Below, piece by piece: positions 32,398-41,200 of a stretch of DNA of 64,000 nt (the stretch's first letter is position 1; the number at the start of each line of letters is the position of its first letter). This DNA comes from Duganella sp. Root1480D1 (GTDB lineage: Bacteria; Pseudomonadota; Gammaproteobacteria; Burkholderiales; Burkholderiaceae_D): positions 1,355 to 65,354 of the forward strand of contig NZ_LMFZ01000048.1 of NCBI RefSeq assembly GCF_001427305.1, written 5' to 3'. The notes beneath the pieces are model-generated. The model was not told the origin of the DNA. It ran no database searches and saw only the letters and a list, made by a program, of their open reading frames with translations. A program made the translations under genes and the position numbers.

Positions 32398-32870
32398 CTG
32401 CGCATCTCAATGATGTTGTCGTTCCGGGCGTCGGTCAGGAAGGCAAACAGCGCACGCACGCGGGCCGGAGCCTCGTAGCCGTCGGTGGCTTCGATGGCGC
32501 GGCGCAGCCCCGCGGCCGCTTCGGCAGTATGCGGGCTATCATATGCGCGGATCAGCAAGGCGGCCAGTTGCGCCGCTTCGCGCTCGTGGTTCTGGCGCAG
32601 GCGCCGTTCGATCACGTCGATCACGACGCGTTGCATGCGTGGCGTGGGGTTTTCGATATGGGCAAACACCAGCGGCGTATTGGCGATCGCTTCGCAGATG
32701 CGGCGCTCGATGTCGTCGGCCTTGGTATCGGAGGGAATGTCGAAATACGCGCCCGCCCACCGGGTACGTGCGTACTGGTGGCCGGGCGGGAAGGCGTCGG
32801 CGGTGTCGAAGCCGAGCGCGTGGCTCAGCTTCTTCACCCAATCAATGATGATGGAGCTCATGGCGGCCAT
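32394..32870 (-). CDS. hypothetical cytoplasmic protein
   Basis: A 158-residue protein (155 if the second Met at 32861 is used; neither has a clear ribosome site). It is mainly helical, with segments SSIIIDWVKKLSHALGF, TKADDIERRICEAIAN and EREAAQLAALLIRAYDS. No signal peptide, membrane helix or known motif. Codon use matches the chromosome. It converges with the secreted protein gene and lies 14 bases downstream-side of pirin's stop on the same strand orientation, but with its own start region. Confidence 0.6.
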   Translation of the reverse strand: MAAMSSIIIDWVKKLSHALGFDTADAFPPGHQYARTRWAGAYFDIPSDTKADDIERRICEAIANTPLVFAHIENPTPRMQRVVIDVIERRLRQNHEREAAQLAALLIRAYDSPHTAEAAAGLRRAIEATDGYEAPARVRALFAFLTDARNDNIIEMRS

Positions 32871-32884
32871 TGTACCGCCACTGC

Positions 32885-33754
32885 TTAGGCAGCGTGCGCT
32901 TCCTCGCCCAGGCGGCCGGCACGGAAGTCTTCGACGGCCTGGAAAATCTCGGCCTGCGAATTCATCACGAATGGGCCGTACTGCACGATCGGCTCATTCA
33001 GCGGCTTGCCCGACAACAGGATGAAGCGGCTGTCAGGACCAGCCTTGATGGTCACGCCATCGGCGCCCGCATTGTTGGCCAGGATCGCCATGCTCTGTGC
33101 AGGCACCGCCTTGCCATCCACCGTCACCTCACCACGATAGGTGTAGATGAAGGCGTTATGGCCCGCGCGGATCGCCTGGCTGAATGCTTCTCCAGCAGGC
33201 AGTTCCACGTCGAGATACAGCGGTTCCGTCACCTCGCGTTGCACTGCGCCTGCCACGCCCTGGCTTTCGCCGGCGATGATACGAACGGTTACACCGTTTG
33301 CGGTCTTCACCACCGGGATTTCACCGGCCTGGAAATCCTTGTACCAAGGCTGCTGCATCTTGTCCCTGGCAGGCAAGTTAAGCCACAACTGGAAGCCCTC
33401 CATCAAGCCTTCCGCCTGTTCCGGCATTTCGGAGTGGATCACGCCACGGCCGGCCGTCATCCACTGCACGCCACCGCTGGCCAGCAGGCCTTCATTGCCG
33501 GCGCTGTCGCGGTGCCGCATGCGGCCGGTCAGCATATAAGTGACCGTTTCAAAGCCGCGGTGTGGGTGGTCGGGGAAGCCTGCGATGTAATCGTTGGCTT
33601 GCTCCGAGCCGAAATTGTCCAGCATCAGGAACGGGTCGAGGCGACGCTGCAGTGGTTGGGTCAACACGCGATTGATCTTCACGCCAGCGCCATCCATCAC
33701 GGCCTGGCCGCGGATAATCCGTTCCACTGTGCGGGTTTGTGCAATGTTGTCCAT
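32885..33754 (-). CDS. pirin family protein (YhhW-like quercetinase)
   Basis: The 289-residue bicupin has the pirin signatures DPFLMLDNFG, FPDHPHRGFETVTYMLTGRM (metal His residues), GRGVIHSEMP and a C-terminal pirin_C half (from about 175). Such proteins bind Fe or Ni/Cu in the N-terminal cupin and can open quercetin or act as redox cofactors. It follows azoR by 17 bases in the same direction, so both form an operon opposite the LysR gene. Confidence 0.93.
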   Translation of the reverse strand: MDNIAQTRTVERIIRGQAVMDGAGVKINRVLTQPLQRRLDPFLMLDNFGSEQANDYIAGFPDHPHRGFETVTYMLTGRMRHRDSAGNEGLLASGGVQWMTAGRGVIHSEMPEQAEGLMEGFQLWLNLPARDKMQQPWYKDFQAGEIPVVKTANGVTVRIIAGESQGVAGAVQREVTEPLYLDVELPAGEAFSQAIRAGHNAFIYTYRGEVTVDGKAVPAQSMAILANNAGADGVTIKAGPDSRFILLSGKPLNEPIVQYGPFVMNSQAEIFQAVEDFRAGRLGEEAHAA

Positions 33755-33771
33755 GTCTTCTTTCCTTTTAA

Positions 33772-34371
33772 TTAAGCCAGCAGTTCTTCAACGCGTGCAT
33801 CGGCAGCAGCCTTCTGCTGCGCGGCCACTTCCGGACCATAGCCCTGGCCTTCGATGAACACGTATTCCACGTCGGTCAGGCCAATGAAAGCCAGGAACAT
33901 CTTCAGGTGCGGGAACTGGGTATCGGTTGGCGCATCCTTGTGCATGCCGCCGCGCGAGGTGGCGACATAGACTTTTTTCCCCTGCAGCAGGCCGAGCGGA
34001 CCGTTTTCGGTGTACTTGAAGGTGACACCGGCGCGGGCAATCGCGTCGAACCAGGATTTCAGTTGCACGGTGATGCCGAAGTTGTACATCGGCGCGCCCA
34101 GCACGATCACGTCGGCCGCCTGCACCTGGGCGATCAGGGCGTCATCCAGGGCCACGCGGGCAGCTTGTTCAGCGCTGCGCTGGTTGGCTGGGGTGAACAG
34201 GGCCTGCAGTGCAGCTTCGTCCAGCACCGGGTGCGGGTTGGCAGCCAGGTCGCGTACTTCGACGGTGGCGCCCGGGTTAGCCGCCAGCAGCTTGTTCACG
34301 ATATTGCTTGCCACGCGGGTGGATTCGGAGCCGGAGCTTTTTGCGCTGGAGTTGATTTGCAGGATGTTCAT
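33772..34371 (-). CDS. azoR: FMN-dependent NADH-azoreductase
   Basis: The 199-residue flavodoxin-like protein starts MNILQINSSAKSSGSESTRVA (FMN phosphate loop), with LGAPMYNFGITVQLKSWFDAI and TSRGGMHKDA, all typical of AzoR. It reduces quinones, azo and nitro compounds with two electrons. First gene of an azoR-pirin operon, divergent from a LysR regulator with a palindromic site in the 123-base gap: a common quinone-stress arrangement. Confidence 0.95.
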   Translation of the reverse strand: MNILQINSSAKSSGSESTRVASNIVNKLLAANPGATVEVRDLAANPHPVLDEAALQALFTPANQRSAEQAARVALDDALIAQVQAADVIVLGAPMYNFGITVQLKSWFDAIARAGVTFKYTENGPLGLLQGKKVYVATSRGGMHKDAPTDTQFPHLKMFLAFIGLTDVEYVFIEGQGYGPEVAAQQKAAADARVEELLA

Positions 34372-34463
34372 GGTGTGCTTCCTTTCAGTATTCGGTTAGT
34401 TGCTGCGATGGAGTAACTATAGCGGTTCCATATTTGATGCAGAAGACGTTAAAATGGATAACA

Positions 34464-34483
34464 TTGTTCCATTGGTGGAACAA
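34464..34483. promoter_or_regulatory. candidate LysR operator between azoR and its regulator
   Basis: TTGTTCCA-TTGG-TGGAACAA is a perfect palindrome with 8-bp arms, ending 11 bases before the LysR ATG and overlapping its AAGGAG site; a TTCCA half-site recurs at 34425-34429 nearer azoR. It likely lets the regulator repress itself and reach the divergent promoter. Confidence 0.68.
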
Positions 34484-34494
34484 GGAGCCGAAAG

Positions 34495-35394
34495 ATGACC
34501 GAACTCGACCCCAGCGACTTGCTGTTGTTCGCCCGTATCGTGGAATTTGGCAGCCTGAGCCAGGTTTCCGAGCGCCTGCAGTTGCCAAAATCGACAGTTT
34601 CCCGCCGCCTGACCCAGCTCGAGGCCAGGCTGGGCGAGCGACTGTTGACTCGTACCACCCGTAAACTGGTGCTGACGGAGTTTGGCGCCAGCTTGCTCGA
34701 ACACGCGCGCCGGGTAGCGGAGGAGACCGAGGCTGCCGGGGCGCTGGCCCAGCACCGCCAACAGGCGCCCAGCGGCTTGCTGCGGGTGTCGATGCCGGCC
34801 GATTTTGCCAACGTCTACCTGGCGGCGATCCTGCCGGCGTTCATGGCCAGGTACCCGGGTATCAAACTTGAGCTGGACCTGTCGCCGCGGCGGGTCGACC
34901 TGGTGGCGGAGAATTTCGATATTGCGATCCGCATGGGGGCCTTGCCCGACGACGCCACGCTGGCGGCGCGCAAGGTGCTGATATCGAGTTGGGGGCTGTA
35001 CGCCGCGTCGTCCTACACCGTGGTGCATGGCCTGCCCGAGCATCCGGACGACTTGTTCAAGCACGAACTCTTAAGCTTGCGGCCGATGCCGAATGGACTG
35101 GTGCGCTGGACGCTCACGCGTGGCAAGACGACCTGGGAGCGCGACCTGCCAGTGCGCTTGATGGCAAATTCGCCGGAGCTGCTGACGCGCATGGCCGCTA
35201 CCGGCATGGGCATCGCTACCTGCACCACGCAGTTCGCGGCGCCACTGGTCGCGCGCGGTGAACTGGTGCGCGTGCTGCCCGACTGGTGCTTTCCTCAAGT
35301 CACCGGCTGGGCGGTCTTTCCTGGCCGCCGACTGATGCCGGCCAAGACGCGCGCTTTCCTGGACATGCTGGAATCCAATTTCGCCGATCAATAG
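34495..35394 (+). CDS. LysR family transcriptional regulator
   Basis: The 299-residue protein has a standard LysR HTH (LLLFARIVEFGSLSQVSERLQLPKSTVSRRL, residues 8-40) followed by the substrate-binding domain (from about 90; LRVSMPADFANVYLAAILPAF, FDIAIRMGALPDDATLAARK). It belongs to the CrgA/DhcR-like group often found opposite quinone or azo reductases and pirins. Predicted to control azoR-pirin. The gene on its right converges with 7 bases between stops. Confidence 0.93.
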   Translation: MTELDPSDLLLFARIVEFGSLSQVSERLQLPKSTVSRRLTQLEARLGERLLTRTTRKLVLTEFGASLLEHARRVAEETEAAGALAQHRQQAPSGLLRVSMPADFANVYLAAILPAFMARYPGIKLELDLSPRRVDLVAENFDIAIRMGALPDDATLAARKVLISSWGLYAASSYTVVHGLPEHPDDLFKHELLSLRPMPNGLVRWTLTRGKTTWERDLPVRLMANSPELLTRMAATGMGIATCTTQFAAPLVARGELVRVLPDWCFPQVTGWAVFPGRRLMPAKTRAFLDMLESNFADQ

Positions 35395-35401
35395 TCCTCA
35401 A

Positions 35402-36373
35402 CTATGCGGCGGAGAACTTGAAGTGTTGCCGGTGCGGCGTCGGGCCGCGCCAGATGAAACTCTCCATATAGTAATGGGCGAGCGTCAGGCCGGTGACCAG
35501 CCAGCCGATCGCGGCGACACGGTTGGCGCAATAGGTCAACCCGGCGGCGAGGCCGATGGCAAACGCCAGGTTCAGCAACCACACGGGAAGGAAGGGAATG
35601 GCGCGGTACAGCACATTCCAGCGCCGCGTGGCGTTGCGTGCCGCGTCGTGTCCAATGTAGACCACGAAACCGGAAACGTCGTGCAGGATGCGCACGAGCA
35701 TGAGCCCGGCCAGCGCGTAAGGGGTGTGGAAGATCAGCAGCAGGGCGGTCGCAAACAACAGCACATTCATGACGAAGATGATCGCTCCCGCGCTGCTGTG
35801 GCGCGAACGCCAGACCAGCAAGCCGCCGCTGGCAAGCATCAGCATGAGCATCGGCCATGCCAGGTGGCCTGCCAATGCGGTCAGCACGGAAAATTGCGCG
35901 GTCCCTTCAAATTCGTTGGCCGCATAAGTCTGGAACGTTGCCAGCACCCCCAAGCCGATCGTGCTCCATTTGCAGACGGCAAAGGCTAGCGTCGGGCGCA
36001 TGCGGGCGACGGCCAGCGACATGCCATATTGTTGTGCGACGATGTGATGCTGGGTGAGGATGAGGACGACGACCAGCAACAGCGACGCCGGCACGCCAGC
36101 GCTAACCAGGGCAAGCGGCAAGAACAAAATGCACAGTAGCCTGGCTGCCCGCTGCCGGTAGGCCGCCAGATATTCGGCATCGCACATGGTCTGGAAGCTG
36201 GACACGATGTGCGGCAAGCCGAAGAAGAAGGCCCATAGAGGAAACTGCTCGGGAATCCGGTGCGCAGGCGTTGCGGGCAGGAGGAGCAGGAATATGGCTG
36301 CCATCGGCAGCAAGGGAAGCAGCAGGGCGTATGGCATGCTAAACAGGCGCCCGGCGGGAATGGATGCGTTCAT
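35402..36373 (-). CDS. polytopic membrane protein with conserved His, Brp/Blh-like in outline
   Basis: The 323-residue protein has about eight helices. His residues cluster at helix ends: FFFGLPHIVSSF, LTQHHIVAQQYGM, VRILHDVSGFVVYIGHDAARN and LTLAHYYMESFIWRG. Intramembrane His sets like this occur in di-iron oxygenases such as the Brp/Blh beta-carotene cleavage enzymes, but overall identity is not evident, so this is a hint only. Start ATG after GAGGGGG. It follows the CN hydrolase by 9 bases and is the last gene of the minus-strand series. Confidence 0.7.
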   Translation of the reverse strand: MNASIPAGRLFSMPYALLLPLLPMAAIFLLLLPATPAHRIPEQFPLWAFFFGLPHIVSSFQTMCDAEYLAAYRQRAARLLCILFLPLALVSAGVPASLLLVVVLILTQHHIVAQQYGMSLAVARMRPTLAFAVCKWSTIGLGVLATFQTYAANEFEGTAQFSVLTALAGHLAWPMLMLMLASGGLLVWRSRHSSAGAIIFVMNVLLFATALLLIFHTPYALAGLMLVRILHDVSGFVVYIGHDAARNATRRWNVLYRAIPFLPVWLLNLAFAIGLAAGLTYCANRVAAIGWLVTGLTLAHYYMESFIWRGPTPHRQHFKFSAA

Positions 36374-36382
36374 ATGGCCCCC

Positions 36383-37648
36383 TCAGCGGTTTTTTGCGGT
36401 CAACAGGGCCACGCCTGCCAGCCTGGCGAGGGCGGCGCGCGAGCGGTCCTGGGAAGTTTCGGCCGATGTTCCGCTGGACGGCCATTGATTGGTGGCCGAC
36501 ACCATCAGCCCGGCGCCGCCGGCCAGCAAGCCGCGGTGCGGCCACAGCAGGAAGTCTTCGTAGCACATGGAGAAGGCGACGTTCAGTCCGTGCAGTGCAA
36601 CCAGGTCGCTGCCGAAGATATTGGTCTCGGCGCCTTCTTCCAGGCCGAACTTCCAGTCCCCGACCGGCATTGGCACCATGGAAGACACGACCACGCCGCC
36701 GCCGTCCCTGGCCGTACCATAGCCGATCAGGGCATTGTGGAAACTGGTGCGTGCCGGGTTCCAGCTTTCTTCGCCGACCAGGACGGTGGCGCCGCGTTGC
36801 CTGGCAGCCTCGGACACGCGCTGCCACAGGGCCTGCTGCGAACGCCGGCTTGAGCCCGATATCGACTCCGGGAAGATGACAACCTTCGCGCCGCCAGCCA
36901 ATTCGCGCATGGCGATGTCGGCCAGCATGTCGCGCCGCGCAGCCATGTCGTCGGACCACAGCTCCGGGCTCTTGCCGAGGTTAAGGGAAACCGCTTGCCA
37001 GCCCGCTGGCGGGACGGGCTCGCGGTAGCTGGCATTGGCCCCGGCGGACAGCGCCAGGAGGCAGGCGATCGCCATGTGGATGCGCCGCGTGTTCCATTGG
37101 CTGGCCACCAGCAGCGCCGCCAGCAGCGCAGTGAGCAGCAGCCCGGCCCATTGCCAGCCGGGATAAAGCAGGCCTGCCACCATCAAGGGCGAGCCCCAAT
37201 GAAACAGCCCGACCGGCGGGATGGTGACCATGACCATCGCGACCAGTACCATTGCGGCACGGCGCGCTGCGCCTGCTGCCGGCGGGGCCAGCGCGAGCGC
37301 CCAGGGCAGGGACAGCAAGGCGGTATGCCCGGCCCACAGCGACAGGCTCGCGCCTGGCGGCAGGGACGGGAAAAAATAGCTGATGATGCCTGGCACGGCG
37401 CGCGTTGCCGTTCCATAGTAGGCAAAGGCGATGCAGAAGGCCGCGCCGCGCCGCCTGGCGCGGAACACCAGCACCGGCAGCAGGAGCAGCAAAGCCAGCG
37501 ACGCCAGGCTTTGCTGGCCGGTCCATGCCACCATTCCCGTGCCTGCCGCGAGCAGGCACAGAATCGGCAGGGACAGGGCGGCACGCTCCCAGGGAAGCGC
37601 GCCGCCGGCGCCCTGGACGATCACTTCGCCGGATGGAATCCGCTCCAT
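36383..37648 (-). CDS. TraB/Lnt-like membrane carbon-nitrogen hydrolase
   Basis: The 421-residue protein has six or so N-terminal helices (25-215) and a C-terminal nitrilase fold (225-421). Catalytic Glu lies in VVIFPESISG and Cys in MCYEDFLLWP; the mid-domain Lys is not obvious. The text SPLMVAGLLYPGWQWAGLL...PPAGWQ matches the conjugal-transfer protein TraB of Ti-type plasmids better than apolipoprotein N-acyltransferase. TraB-like proteins may modify a lipid or peptide substrate. No other conjugation gene is adjacent; instead it lies 13 bases after a secreted protein gene, in line with the RHS operon. Confidence 0.75.
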   Translation of the reverse strand: MERIPSGEVIVQGAGGALPWERAALSLPILCLLAAGTGMVAWTGQQSLASLALLLLLPVLVFRARRRGAAFCIAFAYYGTATRAVPGIISYFFPSLPPGASLSLWAGHTALLSLPWALALAPPAAGAARRAAMVLVAMVMVTIPPVGLFHWGSPLMVAGLLYPGWQWAGLLLTALLAALLVASQWNTRRIHMAIACLLALSAGANASYREPVPPAGWQAVSLNLGKSPELWSDDMAARRDMLADIAMRELAGGAKVVIFPESISGSSRRSQQALWQRVSEAARQRGATVLVGEESWNPARTSFHNALIGYGTARDGGGVVVSSMVPMPVGDWKFGLEEGAETNIFGSDLVALHGLNVAFSMCYEDFLLWPHRGLLAGGAGLMVSATNQWPSSGTSAETSQDRSRAALARLAGVALLTAKNR

Positions 37649-37661
37649 GATCGCCTGTGCC

Positions 37662-38180
37662 TCACTGGCCTTGCGGCTGGAAGATGATGTACAGCGGACC
37701 CTGCGTGCCGTGGTCCCAGTTCCAGGAGGTGGCGTTGCACAGCGTGCCGCTGCCGCATACCACGGTGTCCTTGGACGGGTTTTCCAGGTTGATGCTGTTG
37801 CGGGTGCCTGAGCCGCTCCAGCCGGACTGGGTGGCGCCGCTGAAGGCTGTATTGCTGATCGAGTAGCTCAGCGGCCAGTTCGACGAGTCGGTGGCGCAGG
37901 TGTCGCCCTTGGTGGAGCTGGCCTTGGCTTCGACGTAGCCTACCGGAGCACAAGTCACGCCGGCCGAGTTGACGGTAAAGCTGGTGCTGTTGCCTTTGTC
38001 GTTCATGCAGTGGGTGCCGGCACCGCCGGCCGTGACCGACACCGTCATCGCTTGCGCCGGCTTGGTCGGCAGGCTGATACAGGCGTTGACGTTGGCGCCG
38101 GCGCCAGCGTAAGCCGACCCTGCAAACATGGCGCTGCCAGCCAGGACCATTGCGCCGCCCATCGTTTTCATCGCTTTCAT
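37662..38180 (-). CDS. secreted protein downstream of the RHS gene
   Basis: ATG at 38180 with AAGGGGAAA. The 172-residue precursor has a signal peptide (MVLAGSAMFAGSAYAGA) and a Ser/Thr/Asn/Gly-rich mature part with six cysteines (NACISL, THCMND, VTCAPV, DTCATD, VVCGSG, LCNATS), probably three disulfides, and several Trp near the end (SNWPLSY, SGWSGSG, SWNWDHG). No family recognised. It starts 48 bases after the RHS stop in the same direction and precedes the TraB-like gene by 13 bases. Roles as immunity, adhesin or substrate are all open. Confidence 0.72.
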   Translation of the reverse strand: MKAMKTMGGAMVLAGSAMFAGSAYAGAGANVNACISLPTKPAQAMTVSVTAGGAGTHCMNDKGNSTSFTVNSAGVTCAPVGYVEAKASSTKGDTCATDSSNWPLSYSISNTAFSGATQSGWSGSGTRNSINLENPSKDTVVCGSGTLCNATSWNWDHGTQGPLYIIFQPQGQ

Positions 38181-38228
38181 GATGTTTCCCCTTTCTTGGT
38201 GGTTGAAGACTGCGGAAATAACTGGAAA

Positions 38229-41200
38229 TCAAAGAAGCAACAACGCCAGCAAGCCGAAGGCCGCATCACCCGCCGCCGCTGCCACCCCGGTTGCCGCGGC
38301 GGCCGTTGCGACGGCAGCATCGGCCGCCATGGTGGTCGCCGCTGTCACTGCGGCAAGCGTGGCCTCGGTTGCTGTCGCTGCCACGCCGGCGGCGGTAGTG
38401 GCGCCGACGTAGGCCAGGGCATCGCCGGCTACCGCACCGACATAACCCAGCGCCTCGGCGGCTGCCGTACCTGCATAGCCCAGGGCCTCGCCGGCCGCCG
38501 TGCCAACGTAGCCGCCGATCGCGCCGCCCAAGGACCCGCCAATCAAAGCGCCCGTGGTGCCTGCCAGCGCGGAGCCTGCATAGGCGCCCAGGCCGGTTCC
38601 CAGCGTGACGCCGATGGCGGTGCTGATGCCGGCGTCGGTGGCCACGCCCAGCAAGACGGTGGAGGCGCCCGCTACCGCGCCGGCAATCAGGCCGGTCGAG
38701 CCGACACCGGCACCCAGCGCCAGGGCGCCTGCCCCGGCCAGCACACCGGCGCCAATGGAAGCGACGGCGCTCACACCGCCGACGGCTGCTGTCACTGCCG
38801 CGCCATAGGTGATCGCCAGGTAGGCGCCGACACCGACCAGGGCCGCGCCCGCACCCGCGCCAACCCCGATTGCAGCCCACTCCAGCGCGTCATTGCCGGT
38901 CGGGTCGATATTGTTGATCGGGTCGCCGTTGCCGAAGCCATAGCGGTTGTCGAGGCGGGCGTTGTCGCGCGAAATGAAGCGCATGGTGCTGGCGTCGTAG
39001 TAGCGGGCCCGCAAGTACACCAGCTTGTTGTCGGGATCCGTGTATTCCTGGTTCCAGGCGAAGTTGTTGCTGGCGTCCAGGCCCAGGTTGACATCGGTTT
39101 CCTCGCCATAGGCCTGGTAGCTGGCGCTGCCCACCAGCTTGCCGGCCGCCATGCCCAGAACGGTGTCCTGGCGCTGGTTGGTGCCGTAATAGAAGGGCGC
39201 GCTGCCTTGCTTGTAGGCGGCAAACCGTTTCGAACCCACCAGCAGGAACTGGGTGGCGCTGCCGTTCTGGTAGCTGTTGACCATCTGCTGCGTGCTGTCG
39301 TAGTACATCTGGACGGTCGAAGACTGGGAAGCGCGCGTGGCCAGCAGCTCATTCGGGAAGTAACTGTAGCGCGTATTGCTGGCACCTTCGACGTTCAACA
39401 GCTTGCCGCGCAGGTCGTAGCGATAGCCATTGCCGTCGCCATCGACCACCAGCCGGCCGTTGGTATCGAAGGTCTGCGACTGCGCCTTGCCGCTGCCGAC
39501 GGTATAGGACAGCAGCTGGTCGATGCTGTTGTAGGTGTACACCGTGGCCACCCCGTTCGAGGTTTTCTTCAGAACGTTGCCGTTGCCGTCGTACTGGTAA
39601 GTGTCGGCGCTGGTCACCGCGCCGCTGCTGTTCTTGACGGTATCGGCGGTGAGCTGGCTGAAGGCATCGTAAGTCCAGCTGCGCTGCTGGTTCAGGCTCA
39701 CGTCGCTGCTCAGCGCCGAAGCCAGGGTGCTCGACACCATCTGGTTCAGCGCATTCAGCACGCAGTTTTCGTTGAGCAGGACCTGGCCGGCGGCCGATAC
39801 TTTCTGGGTGGCGTTCTTGCGGTCATGCGCGTCGTATTGGTAAGTCTCGGTGTAGTTGTTGGCCAGGGTCACGCTTTGCGGGGCGCCGATCACGGTGTTC
39901 TTGCTGGTGTCGCTGTAATAGCCGTAGCTCAGCGTATCCTGGCCGTTCTTGACGGTGGCCAGCTGGTTTTGCTGCGTGTAGCTGTAGCTGGTGGTGGCGC
40001 CGCTGACGTCGGTCTGGGCGATCTTGCGGCTGTACTGGTCCAGCGTATAGGCCAGCGTCTTGCCGTCCGGGTAGCTGATCGAGGTGAGCACGCCATCCAG
40101 CGTATAGGCATTGGCCACGGCACCCGTGTTGTCGCTGGTCGACAGCAGGCGTCCATCCTTGTCATAAGCGTAGGCGATGGCGCAAGGCATGCCGCCCTCG
40201 GTCCAGGACTCCTTTGCTTTCTGGCCGTCAGCCGTGTACTGGTAGCTGATGACGCTGCCGTCGAACAAGGTCTTGGCGGTCACCTGGCCGTCGCCGTTGT
40301 AGGCATAGGCCTCCGACTGGTCCATATTGTTGGTGAGCCTGGTCATCTGGCCCAAGGCATCGTACTGGCACACGTCGCTGGCGACGCTGTAGTTGCGCTG
40401 GTCGGGATAGCTGACGCTGTTGCTGTGGCTGATCTCTTTCTTGTTCAGGTCGTAGGTGGTCTGCGTCAGGCGGGTGGAACCGTCCGGCGCGCTGAACTTG
40501 GCGCTGGCCTGCTGGCCTTCCGCATCGTACTGGTAGGCGTTGGCGAAAAGCTGCGTCTCCACGGCGCCGGCCAACTGACTGACTTGCGCCGTCTGCAGGT
40601 AGCCGAAACCGCCATAGCTGGAAGTGCGGCGCAGCGTGTACTGCGAGCCCTGGTCCGGGTTCTTGGTGTTCGGGTATTTCTCTTCCAGGATGGTATTGCC
40701 GCAATTATCCGAGACCGCTTTCTTCTGCGGTACGCCATTCAGGCTGGTCATGGCGGCGTTGGCGGCAAAGTCATAGGCCACGGTAGTCTGGTTCCGTTGC
40801 GGGTCAACCGAACTGGTGGGCTTGCCCAGGGAATTGAAGGCGGCAGTCGTCACATTGCCGAACACGTCGGTTTCTGCCACGACATTGCCGAGAATGTCAT
40901 AGCGCTTGGTCGACAAGGGGCGCAGCGCGCCGGGATTTCCCGGCGTGCCATTGTCGTAACTGGCCGTTTCGCGTCCCAGGCAGTCGTAGACCGACTTGGT
41001 CTGGTAGCCCAGTGGCGTGGTCTTCAGCGTGCTGTTCTCGCCGTCCACCGTGGCGATCTTGTAGGCGTAGCTGGTCTGCAGGCCGGACGGCGTCACTGCG
41101 CTGATCAGGCGTCCAAGCCTGTCGTAGCTGTAGCTTGTCGTTGCGCCGGAAGGCTGGATGTCGGCCAGCTTTTTCCCGACCATGGTGCTGACCGTGTGCT

